12,873 bases of DNA from positions 1 to 12,873 of the forward strand of contig JAFXPL010000067.1 of assembly GCA_017527945.1 (NCBI GenBank). Direction: 5' to 3'. The DNA comes from Bacteroidales bacterium (lineage in GTDB: Bacteria; Bacteroidota; Bacteroidia; Bacteroidales; WCHB1-69). Below the pieces are notes generated by a model that was not told the DNA's origin, did no database searches, and was given only the letters and a program-made list of their open reading frames with translations. This document shows positions 6,745-12,873 of the stretch, piece by piece. A program made the translations under genes and the position numbers. Numbering within the stretch: position 1 is the stretch's first letter; each line of letters starts with the position of its first letter.

Positions 6745-8037
6745 ATGAACCGGGAAATCCTCCGAATTGCGGTGCCCAGCATCGTCACGAACATCACGGT
6801 GCCGTTGTTGGGCATGGTGGATGTGGCGGTGGTGGGGCATATCGGCAATGCGGGCTACATTGCGGCCATCGCCTTGGCGACGATGGTATTCAACTTGATT
6901 TACTGGAACTTCGGTTTTCTTCGCGCTGGCACTTCCGGACTCACGGCGCAGGCTTACGGCGCGGGCGACACGGCGGAGTGTCTCAATGTGCTGGTGCGCG
7001 GAGTGGTCATCGCGATTGCGTCAGCGTTGCTCGTCATTCTCTGCCAGCGTCCTGTCGGTTGGCTTTGCAAGCGGCTGATAGACACATCCCCGGAGACTCT
7101 CGGCCTGATGCTGACTTATTTCTACATCCGCGTGTGGGCGGCACCGGCCACCATCAGTCTGTTTGTGCTGAAAGGGTGGTTTCTCGGTATGCAGAACGCC
7201 AGCGCCCCGATGTGGATCGCCACCCTGCTCAATGTGGTCAACATCATCTGCAGCATATTGTTCGTCTTTGTGTTCCATGCTGGCATCGCAGGGGTGGCGT
7301 GGGGCACCGTGGTGGCGCAGTACAGCGGCCTGTTGCTCGCCGTCGCCATCTGGATTCATCGTTACGGGCACCTGTGGAAGGAGATTCCGTGGCGGACCGC
7401 CCTCCATCTGCGCAAGATGGTGCGCTTTTTCAAGGTGAACGCCGACATTTTCCTTCGTTCGCTCTGTTTCATCGCTGTTTTCACCTTCATGCCGTACATT
7501 TCCGCTCGTTTCGGGGAGGAAATTCTGGCCGCCAACACGCTTCTCCTGCAGTTGTTCACGCTGACTTCCTACATGATGGACGGCTTCGCATACGCCGGCG
7601 AGTCGCTCGTGGGCAAGTATGTGGGGGCCGGCGAACGCGAAAGCCTGCGCAAGGTGGTGCGGTATCTGCTGCTCTGGGGCATCGGTCTGGCGGTATTCTT
7701 CACCTTGCTGTTCGTCTTCGGCGGCGAGTGGATTCTGCGTGTTTTGTCCAGTGATGAGGAGGTCATTTCGACATCGATGCGGTTCATGTTCTGGACCTAC
7801 CTGCTGCCGTTCTGCGGTTTTGCGGCGTTCATCTACGACGGGATCTATATTGGCGCGACCGCTTCCGCCGCCATGCGCAACGTGATGTTTGCGGCCACGG
7901 CGGTCTTTTTCGCCGTCTATTTCGCGTTTGTGGGAAGATGGGGCAATCACGCCCTGTGGCTCGCGTTCATTTTCTTTCTGGCAGCCAGGGGCTTGCTGAT
8001 GGGGCTGGGCACCGAAAAGCGGGTGTTCGCGTCATAA
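6745..8037 (+). CDS. MATE family efflux transporter, DinF subfamily
   Basis: A 430-residue inner-membrane protein with about 12 hydrophobic segments, exporting drugs or metabolites in exchange for H+ or Na+. The N-terminus reads [20 protein letters not shown], and [20 protein letters not shown] follows near 54-73; both are characteristic of DinF-like MATE proteins. D26 in the first membrane segment lies where DinF-type proteins carry their ion-coupling Asp. A second-half MATE repeat is visible from about 228, with [14 protein letters not shown] and the [20 protein letters not shown] stretch. The start ATG is 18 bases after the preceding stop. No separate promoter is evident, so it may be transcribed with the MORN-repeat gene. 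DinF is SOS-linked in E. coli and uvrA follows here, but no LexA-type site was recognised. The substrate is unknown. Confidence 0.93.
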   Translation: MNREILRIAVPSIVTNITVPLLGMVDVAVVGHIGNAGYIAAIALATMVFNLIYWNFGFLRAGTSGLTAQAYGAGDTAECLNVLVRGVVIAIASALLVILCQRPVGWLCKRLIDTSPETLGLMLTYFYIRVWAAPATISLFVLKGWFLGMQNASAPMWIATLLNVVNIICSILFVFVFHAGIAGVAWGTVVAQYSGLLLAVAIWIHRYGHLWKEIPWRTALHLRKMVRFFKVNADIFLRSLCFIAVFTFMPYISARFGEEILAANTLLLQLFTLTSYMMDGFAYAGESLVGKYVGAGERESLRKVVRYLLLWGIGLAVFFTLLFVFGGEWILRVLSSDEEVISTSMRFMFWTYLLPFCGFAAFIYDGIYIGATASAAMRNVMFAATAVFFAVYFAFVGRWGNHALWLAFIFFLAARGLLMGLGTEKRVFAS

Positions 8038-8049
8038 ATGGAATTTTCG

Positions 8050-8057
8050 TATCTTTG
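8050..8057 (+). promoter_or_regulatory. Bacteroidota -7 promoter element for uvrA
   Basis: TATCTTTG followed by CCGC matches TAnnTTTG. It starts 13 bases after the MATE stop and ends 27 bases before the GTG start of uvrA, giving a leader of about 20-25 nt. No -33 TTG is clear. Confidence 0.65.
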
Positions 8058-8084
8058 CCGCGCATTGAAACAGGTCCTATCACT

Positions 8085-10916
8085 GTGAAAGAAAAAAAGA
8101 TAAGTATCCGGGGCGCGAAAGTCAATAATTTGAAAAACATTGACTTGGATATTCCGCGCAATAAGTTTGTGGTGATTACCGGCTTGTCGGGCTCCGGCAA
8201 GTCGTCATTGGCTTTCGACACGCTTTACGCCGAGGGGCAGCGGCGCTATGTGGAGAGCCTTAGTTCGTATGCCCGCCAGTTCATGGGCCGGATGAAGAAG
8301 CCTGATGTGAAGTCCATCACAGGCATCCCGCCGGCCATCGCCATTGAGCAGCAGATTCTCTCCCGCAACCCGCGCTCCACGGTGGGCACCGTGACCGAGA
8401 TTTACGAGTACCTGAAACTGCTCTTCGCCCGCATCGGGCACACCTTTTCGCCCGTCAGCGGGGTTGAGGTGCGCCGCCACGATGTCAAGGATGTGCTCCG
8501 CTATATCATGGAGGCCGCTTCCGGCACGAAAGTCTATGTGCTCGCCCCGGTGGTGATCGCCGAAGGCCGCAGCTTGGATGACCAACTCCAGGTGTTGCGG
8601 CAGCAGGGCTTCAACCGCATGATGCACAAACAGCAGCTGATGGAAATCGACGATGCCATCAAATCCTGCGGCAAACTGGACCATTCGCAGCTCTTCATCA
8701 TGATCGACCGGTTCAAGTCGGACAGCTTGTCCGCGCAGCAGATCCGCGTGACGGATGCCGTGAATGTCGCTTTTTCGGAAGGGAAGGGCACCTGTGTGGT
8801 GCAGATTGAGGGCAAGGAGACTGTCCAACGGCCGTTCAGCAACTTTTTCGAGGCCGATGGCATGACCTTCGAGGAGCCGACCGTCAACATGTTCAGCTTC
8901 AACAATCCTTACGGTGCGTGCAAGACCTGCTCCGGCACGGGCATGGTGGAGGGCGTGAACCCCGACCTGGTCTTCCCCGACCGTTCGCTGTCGGTGGCCG
9001 AGGACGCGGTGGCCTGTTGGCACGGCGAGGTGATGAGCGAGTGGAAACGTCACTTCATACGTTTCGCCTCCAAGCTCGATTTTCCTGTCTATCGCGCCAT
9101 CGACGATCTGACCGAGGAGGAGTACAACCTGCTCTGGTACGGCGACAAGAAGCACGATGTCTATGGCATCACCCAGTTCTTCGAATTCGTGGCGGCCAAC
9201 ACCTACAAGATTCAGTTCCGTGTGATGCAGGCGCGCTACCGTGGGCGCGAAGTGTGCCCCGACTGCCACGGCACACGGCTCAGAAAGGACGCGCAGTATG
9301 TGAAAGTGAACGGGAAATCCATCGCCGAACTGCAGAATATGCCGGTCTCGGAATTGAAGACTTTCTTTGAAAATTTTGAATATCAGAATGATAGCGAAAA
9401 AGAGATTGCCAAAATCCTGATGCGTGAGCTCACTACCCGCATCGGGCTGTTAGATGAGGTGGGGCTCGGCTACCTGACCCTCGACCGCAACTGCTCGACC
9501 CTGTCGGGCGGCGAGTCGCAGCGCATCAACTTGGCCACCTCCCTGGGTAGCAGCCTCGTGGGGTCGCTCTATATCCTCGATGAACCGAGCATCGGGTTGC
9601 ACCCGCGCGACACTCAGAACCTGATCAACGTGCTGAAACGCCTGCGCGACATCGGCAACACGGTGGTCGTGGTGGAGCACGACGAGGCCATCATCAAGGC
9701 TGCCGACTATATCGTTGATATTGGCCCCAAGGCTGGGCAGTTCGGCGGTGAGGTGGTCTTTTCCGGCACGTTCGACAAACTGCTTGGGCAAAAGAAAAAC
9801 TTGACAGCCAGCTATTTGCGTGGGATGATACCTGGCGAAGCCGGTAAGGACGTGATGCGGATTCCGTTGCCGCAGTACCGCCGCAAGTGGCGCAACTACA
9901 TCGAGGTGAAAGGTGCCCGCGAGCACAATCTCAAGAACCTGGATGTGAAGATTCCGTTGGAGTGCCTCGCCATGGTGACGGGCGTGAGCGGTTCGGGCAA
10001 GAGCACGCTGGTCACGGACATCCTGTACCCGGCCGTAGCGCGTCTGCTCGGCGACAGCAGTGTGCCGAAACCGGGACGCAACAGCGGCGTGAGCGGCGAC
10101 TTGAGCAAGGTGTCTGGCGTGGTCATGGTCGATCAAGATGCCATCGGGCGTTCCACGCGCTCCAACCCGGCCACCTATCTGAAGATTTTCGACTATATCC
10201 GCGACCTCTACGCCGCCCAGCCGCTGGCCAAACAGCGCAACTACAAGTCCGGATTCTTCTCCTTCAACGTGCCCGGCGGTCGTTGCGAGGAGTGCGAGGG
10301 CGAGGGCATCATCCACATCAACATGCAGTTCATGGCGGATGTGGAGATGGTCTGCCCTTCGTGCCAGGGTAAGCGTTTCCGCGACGATGCCTTGGATGTC
10401 AAGGTCTCCGGAAAGGATATCAACGAGGTGCTGAATATGACCGTGAACGAGGCGATAGACTTTTTTAACAGTTTGACACCCAATGATATAACGAAAAATA
10501 TAATGCGTAGGCTTCAGCCGCTTCAGGATGTTGGCTTGGAGTATTTGGTGCTGGGGCAACCCTCCTCGACCTTGTCGGGCGGTGAGGCGCAGCGCGTGAA
10601 ACTGGCCCTTTTCCTGGCCCAGGACGACGACAAGCAGCATAAACTCTTCATCTTCGACGAACCTACCACGGGACTGCATTTTCACGACATCCACAAGCTC
10701 TACGATGCACTCAATCGCCTCATCGAGCATGGCAACAGCGTGCTGGTGATTGAGCATAATACGGAGCTGATCAAGTGCGCCGACTGGATTATAGACCTCG
10801 GGCCCGAAGGCGGCGATGCCGGCGGAAACCTTGTCTTTGAAGGTACTCCCGAGGATCTGGTGAAGTGCGAAGCCTCCTACACGGCGCAGTGGATGAAGGA
10901 TAAATTGGACGCGTGA
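8085..10916 (+). CDS. uvrA: Excinuclease ABC subunit A (UvrA)
   Basis: DNA-damage recognition ATPase of nucleotide excision repair, working as a dimer with UvrB. From the GTG at 8085 it is 943 residues, the usual UvrA size. Visible parts are Walker [10 protein letters not shown] (33-41), C279-x2-C282, C391-x2-C394, the first ABC signature LSGGE (473-477) with [12 protein letters not shown], a second Walker [10 protein letters not shown] (633-641), the zinc finger C734-x2-C737-x19-C757-x2-C760, and the second signature LSGGEAQR (830-837) with [12 protein letters not shown]. The CxxC that usually precedes [10 protein letters not shown] is absent and replaced by FEADG, which I recall as the Bacteroidota form. 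The frame stays open upstream to 7938 inside the MATE gene. I chose GTG 8085 because it gives the conserved N-terminus ([16 protein letters not shown]) and lies just after the promoter element. No terminator is recognised downstream. Confidence 0.96.
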   Translation: MKEKKISIRGAKVNNLKNIDLDIPRNKFVVITGLSGSGKSSLAFDTLYAEGQRRYVESLSSYARQFMGRMKKPDVKSITGIPPAIAIEQQILSRNPRSTVGTVTEIYEYLKLLFARIGHTFSPVSGVEVRRHDVKDVLRYIMEAASGTKVYVLAPVVIAEGRSLDDQLQVLRQQGFNRMMHKQQLMEIDDAIKSCGKLDHSQLFIMIDRFKSDSLSAQQIRVTDAVNVAFSEGKGTCVVQIEGKETVQRPFSNFFEADGMTFEEPTVNMFSFNNPYGACKTCSGTGMVEGVNPDLVFPDRSLSVAEDAVACWHGEVMSEWKRHFIRFASKLDFPVYRAIDDLTEEEYNLLWYGDKKHDVYGITQFFEFVAANTYKIQFRVMQARYRGREVCPDCHGTRLRKDAQYVKVNGKSIAELQNMPVSELKTFFENFEYQNDSEKEIAKILMRELTTRIGLLDEVGLGYLTLDRNCSTLSGGESQRINLATSLGSSLVGSLYILDEPSIGLHPRDTQNLINVLKRLRDIGNTVVVVEHDEAIIKAADYIVDIGPKAGQFGGEVVFSGTFDKLLGQKKNLTASYLRGMIPGEAGKDVMRIPLPQYRRKWRNYIEVKGAREHNLKNLDVKIPLECLAMVTGVSGSGKSTLVTDILYPAVARLLGDSSVPKPGRNSGVSGDLSKVSGVVMVDQDAIGRSTRSNPATYLKIFDYIRDLYAAQPLAKQRNYKSGFFSFNVPGGRCEECEGEGIIHINMQFMADVEMVCPSCQGKRFRDDALDVKVSGKDINEVLNMTVNEAIDFFNSLTPNDITKNIMRRLQPLQDVGLEYLVLGQPSSTLSGGEAQRVKLALFLAQDDDKQHKLFIFDEPTTGLHFHDIHKLYDALNRLIEHGNSVLVIEHNTELIKCADWIIDLGPEGGDAGGNLVFEGTPEDLVKCEASYTAQWMKDKLDA

Positions 10917-10972
10917 TGACGAGATTTTGTTTTTTTGAAAAAAAATGTGGTACAACCTACTAAAAAAAAAAT

Positions 10973-10980
10973 TACTTTTG
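10973..10980 (+). promoter_or_regulatory. Bacteroidota -7 promoter element for the aquaporin gene
   Basis: TACTTTTG followed by CCC matches TAnnTTTG. It lies 134 bases before the aquaporin ATG, so the predicted leader is about 130 nt, much longer than the roughly 20 nt predicted for the other genes here. An A-run precedes it. Confidence 0.55.
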
Positions 10981-11048
10981 CCCATTCAAAATCTAAATCT
11001 GATGTGATAATCCTGTTCTTCCTCCATCTGCACAGCCTAAATCTTGTC

Positions 11049-11087
11049 TAACCCCTAACCCAATAACCCAATAACCCAGTAACCTAA
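11049..11087 (+). repeat. TAACCC-type tandem repeat in the aquaporin leader
   Basis: Five units lie in a row: TAACCCC, TAACCCAA, TAACCCAA, TAACCCAG, TAACCTAA. Period is mostly 8 bases. Each unit carries TAA, and together they place TAA in all three forward frames. They lie within the predicted untranslated leader. The remainder of the 198-base gap 10917-11114 is AT-rich with no gene or GC-rich hairpin that I can see. Confidence 0.85.
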
Positions 11088-11114
11088 TTAATTATTCACC
11101 AAAATAAAAGCATT

Positions 11115-11807
11115 ATGACAAAAAAATTATTCGCTGAAATGATCGGAACGTTCGTTCTCACCCTGCTGGGCTGCGGAACGGCCATGTTCTTGGGTTGTGC
11201 CACCCCTGCAGGTGTTGTGGGCACGGCCATCGCATTCGGTCTCACCGTGGTCGCCATGGCCTATACCATCGGCGGCATCACGGGCTGCCACATCAACCCG
11301 GCCATCACGTTTGCCGTGGCCCTTTCCGGCCGCATGACCTGGAAAGAGGCTTGTGCCTACTGGGTTGGCCAGTTCATCGGCGGCATTCTTGCCGGTGCTT
11401 GCCTGTTAGCGCTTGTCAACATTGTGACGCCCAGTGCTGAGGGTATTGCAGAAGGCATGATGGGTCTCGGCTGCAACGGCGTGGCCAACGCCGGCGGCGT
11501 CTGGGGCGCTTGCCTCGTGGAGATCATCGCCACCTTCATCTTCGTGCTTGTGGTTCTCGGCACCACCGACAGCAAACTCGGCGCGGGTAACCTCGCCGGT
11601 CTCGCCATCGGTCTGACCCTGATCCTCGTGCACCTCGTCTGCATCAACCTCACCGGCACCTCCGTCAACCCGGCCCGTTCTTTCGGACCTGCGATTTTCG
11701 CTGGCGGCCAGGCTCTCGCCGACGTGTGGGTGTTCATCGTGGCTCCCATGATCGGTGCCGCTCTTTCCGCATTGGTGTGGAAGGGACTGGCATGCTCGAA
11801 AGAGTAA
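11115..11807 (+). CDS. aqpZ: Aquaporin Z-type water channel (MIP family)
   Basis: A 230-residue inner-membrane channel with the standard six segments and two half-helix loops. The two NPA boxes are CHINPAIT (NPA at 61-63) and TSVNPARS (NPA at 185-187). The selectivity-filter positions equivalent to AqpZ F43, H174, T183 and R189 are Y50, H173, T182 and R188. That is the narrow, aromatic/His/Arg arrangement of water-selective channels rather than the wider glycerol facilitators, with Tyr in place of Phe. The N-terminus KKLFAEMIGTFVLTLLGCGTA is typical of the family. The gene has its own promoter element and an unusually long leader with tandem repeats. Its TAA stop overlaps the first unit of a heptamer repeat array and is followed by a strong hairpin, so it is probably a single-gene transcript. 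Confidence 0.94.
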   Translation: MTKKLFAEMIGTFVLTLLGCGTAMFLGCATPAGVVGTAIAFGLTVVAMAYTIGGITGCHINPAITFAVALSGRMTWKEACAYWVGQFIGGILAGACLLALVNIVTPSAEGIAEGMMGLGCNGVANAGGVWGACLVEIIATFIFVLVVLGTTDSKLGAGNLAGLAIGLTLILVHLVCINLTGTSVNPARSFGPAIFAGGQALADVWVFIVAPMIGAALSALVWKGLACSKE

Positions 11808-11833
11808 TTAGCAGTTAGTAGTTAGCAATTAGC
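11806..11833 (+). repeat. Heptamer tandem repeat starting at the aquaporin stop
   Basis: Four exact-period units are seen: AATTAGC, AGTTAGT, AGTTAGC, AATTAGC. The first overlaps the TAA stop (11805-11807). TAG occurs at 11809, 11816, 11823 and 11830, covering all three frames. Confidence 0.85.
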
Positions 11834-11858
11834 GGTTCATCCGGAAGGGTGGACCGCT
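11831..11858 (+). terminator. Hairpin terminator after the aquaporin gene
   Basis: AGCGGTTCATCC and GGGTGGACCGCT form a 12-bp stem with two G-T wobbles around a GGAA loop, followed by TTT and then CCATTTAT. The stem is strong but the T-run is short, so it may be an imperfect intrinsic terminator. It lies between the aquaporin gene and the promoter of the next gene. Confidence 0.65.
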
Positions 11859-11898
11859 TTCCATTTATGAATATGGTGAAAACGTTATGGAAAAATTA

Positions 11899-11906
11899 TA
11901 TCTTTG
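11899..11906 (+). promoter_or_regulatory. Bacteroidota -7 promoter element for the DUF2238-like gene
   Basis: TATCTTTG followed by CGTT fits TAnnTTTG and ends 25 bases before the ATG at 11932. It lies downstream of the hairpin at 11831-11858, marking a new transcription unit. Confidence 0.6.
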
Positions 11907-11931
11907 CGTTTCGTTTTTAAAAATGTGAATT

Positions 11932-12696
11932 ATGGCAAAAGAAACCAAGACGGCAAGTTGGGAGGAAATTGAACCCAAGTACAGACAACGGATTAAACGG
12001 TTGCACACGTTGAACAATGTGGCGTTTTGGGTGACGCTCGCATTGGCCGTGTTCAATGTGGGGATGTTGATTTTTCGCGGTAACAGCACCTGGGCGGAAG
12101 TCGCATTCCGCGGTGGCCAGTATTTGGCCATGTTGCTGGTACTCAAGCTTCCGAGCTTTCTGCGGATGCGCTTCAAGGTGGAAGTTCCCGCCCTGCTCTC
12201 CATCGTCATCGTCCTCTTCTGCTTCTGTGCTTTGGTGCTCGGCGACGGTCTCGACTTCTACGGCAAATTCCCCTGGTGGGACTCCGTTTTGCACGGTTTC
12301 TCGGGCGTTCTCCTCTCCATGATTGCGTTGTGGCTGATCCACGTCATCATGGCGGGCAACGACAAGGCCATCTATTTCAATAAATACTTCCTGGCCCTTT
12401 TCTTAGTGATGTTTTCTTTGGGTATGGGCGCCTGCTGGGAGATCATCGAATACACCTACGATAGCATCAGCGGCACGAACACCCAGCAATTTATGGCTTC
12501 GACTACGGGTTCCCTCTTCACCGCCGAGGACATCCCGTTGTGCGGTCATGCTGCCCTGCGCGACACGATGACCGACCTGATCCTCGACCTTGTCGGTTCC
12601 CTGTTGGTGGCTATCTTCGGCCTCTTCTACCACGACAAAGCAATCGAGAAATATGACATCCTTATTAAGATGATGAAGATTGATAATGAAGAATGA
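11932..12696 (+). CDS. DUF2238/YjdF-like polytopic membrane protein
   Basis: A 254-residue inner-membrane protein with about six hydrophobic segments after a charged N-terminal 25 residues. Family-like marks are WWDSVLHGFSG (115-125), CWEIIEYTYD (168-177) and DTMTDLILDLVGSLL (211-225). These resemble DUF2238/YjdF-type 'membrane-spanning' proteins, whose function is not known to me. The polar residues D117, H121, E170, E173, D177, D211 and D215 sit in or at the edges of hydrophobic segments and are the ones expected to be conserved. They could bind a metal or form an active site, which is inference only. The gene has its own promoter element. Its C-terminal codons and TGA stop lie within a heptamer repeat array. 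It faces an outer-membrane protein gene arriving from the right. Confidence 0.8.
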   Translation: MAKETKTASWEEIEPKYRQRIKRLHTLNNVAFWVTLALAVFNVGMLIFRGNSTWAEVAFRGGQYLAMLLVLKLPSFLRMRFKVEVPALLSIVIVLFCFCALVLGDGLDFYGKFPWWDSVLHGFSGVLLSMIALWLIHVIMAGNDKAIYFNKYFLALFLVMFSLGMGACWEIIEYTYDSISGTNTQQFMASTTGSLFTAEDIPLCGHAALRDTMTDLILDLVGSLLVAIFGLFYHDKAIEKYDILIKMMKIDNEE

Positions 12697-12719
12697 AGAA
12701 TTATGAATTATGAATGAAG
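12685..12719 (+). repeat. Heptamer tandem repeat over the stop of the DUF2238-like gene
   Basis: Five units with an exact 7-base period are seen: AATGAAG, AATGAAG, AATTATG, AATTATG, AATGAAG. The gene's TGA stop (12694-12696) is in the second unit. TGA recurs at 12687, 12694, 12704, 12711 and 12715, covering all three frames. Confidence 0.88.
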
Positions 12720-12729
12720 GTCGTAAGTG

Positions 12730-12873
12730 TTAGAAACGGTGTTCGTAGCCGAGTTTTATGCAGGCACCGAAGCGAGGGGGCGAGGGACTTAGCCCTGGAT
12801 AGGCAACACCATCGTGATAGACCTTATCGAACCCCACTGATACGTTTGTGTTGACCCCGATTGTGAGGATGTC
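12730..12873 (-). CDS. C-terminus of an outer-membrane beta-barrel protein (5' part off the right edge)
   Basis: On the minus strand an open frame enters at 12873 and ends at TAA (12732-12730), giving the last 47 residues. It reads as alternating beta-strand pattern, with DILTIGVNTNVSVGFDKV then a loop, and ends FGACIKLGYEHRF. The terminal aromatic Phe and the alternating final strand are the usual closing signal of outer-membrane barrels recognised by the BAM machinery. Nothing in the visible part tells which barrel family it is. It is convergent with the DUF2238-like gene, with 33 bases between the stops. Confidence 0.7.
   Translation of the reverse strand, partial: DILTIGVNTNVSVGFDKVYHDGVAYPGLSPSPPRFGACIKLGYEHRF

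Noticed and set aside
7938..8084. Extended uvrA start inside the MATE gene
   Set aside because: It would add 49 residues unrelated to UvrA, overlap the MATE gene by 100 bases and place the start upstream of the -7 element. GTG at 8085 fits the family N-terminus.
6745..10916. SOS regulation of dinF-like and uvrA genes
   Set aside because: No LexA-like palindrome was recognised before either gene, and uvrA has its own ordinary -7 element.
10929..10950. T-run and A-run after uvrA as an intrinsic terminator
   Set aside because: TTTTTTT and AAAAAAAA are separated by a single G, leaving no proper loop, and there is no GC-rich stem before the T-run.
9450..10985. 511-codon open frame on the minus strand across uvrA
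   Set aside because: It lies opposite well-conserved UvrA motifs and has no recognisable domain. Long antisense frames are expected in GC-rich genes with this codon use. The same applies to the minus-strand frames at 8205-9269, 7021-7950 and 3918-5015.
11049..11087. TAACCC array as a CRISPR or telomere-like element
   Set aside because: Units are only 7-8 bases with no spacers, and the site is internal between two chromosomal genes.

Overview
The window looks like chromosomal DNA of a Bacteroidota member, most likely Bacteroidales, with fairly GC-rich genes and AT-rich gaps. The main signs are repeated copies of the Bacteroidota -7 promoter element TAnnTTTG just upstream of genes, scarcity of Shine-Dalgarno sequences, signal peptides ending in ...AQ, a CotH/chitobiase-type surface protein, a WecB with the TEW motif, and a UvrA of the Bacteroidota type. 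No genus can be named from the sequence alone. No tRNA, rRNA, IS element, CRISPR array or phage gene was seen, and no gene-free stretch exceeds 300 bases.

Layout. On the minus strand (positions 3854 down to 1) lie a nitroreductase, then wecB with its own promoter and a TTG start, then a large exported CotH-kinase-like protein. The CotH reading frame touches the wecB stop and runs off the left edge without a stop. A divergent promoter region (about 3855-3974) separates these from a plus-strand run. That run is a two-domain VOC (glyoxalase-fold) protein, an HdrC-like dicluster ferredoxin 2 bases behind it, an exported MORN/YwqK-repeat protein with a LytTR-like C-terminus, a DinF-type MATE transporter, uvrA (GTG start, own promoter), an AqpZ-type aquaporin and a DUF2238/YjdF-like membrane protein. 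At the right edge the C-terminus of an outer-membrane beta-barrel protein comes in from the minus strand.

Working together. Most genes are ordinary housekeeping or envelope functions: UDP-ManNAc supply, water channel, drug/metabolite export and nucleotide excision repair. Two combinations are less ordinary. One is the tight VOC-HdrC pair, with no HdrA or HdrB visible. The other is the exported MORN-repeat protein whose C-terminal ~95 residues resemble a LytTR DNA-binding domain, a fold expected in the cytoplasm.

Between genes there is a recurring layer of short degenerate tandem repeats, mostly 7-8 bp units with a different sequence at each site. Each unit carries a stop codon and the period is not a multiple of three, so each array places stops in all three forward frames. 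Several begin on or over the upstream gene's stop codon. This is the most unexpected pattern in the window that ordinary gene annotation does not explain.
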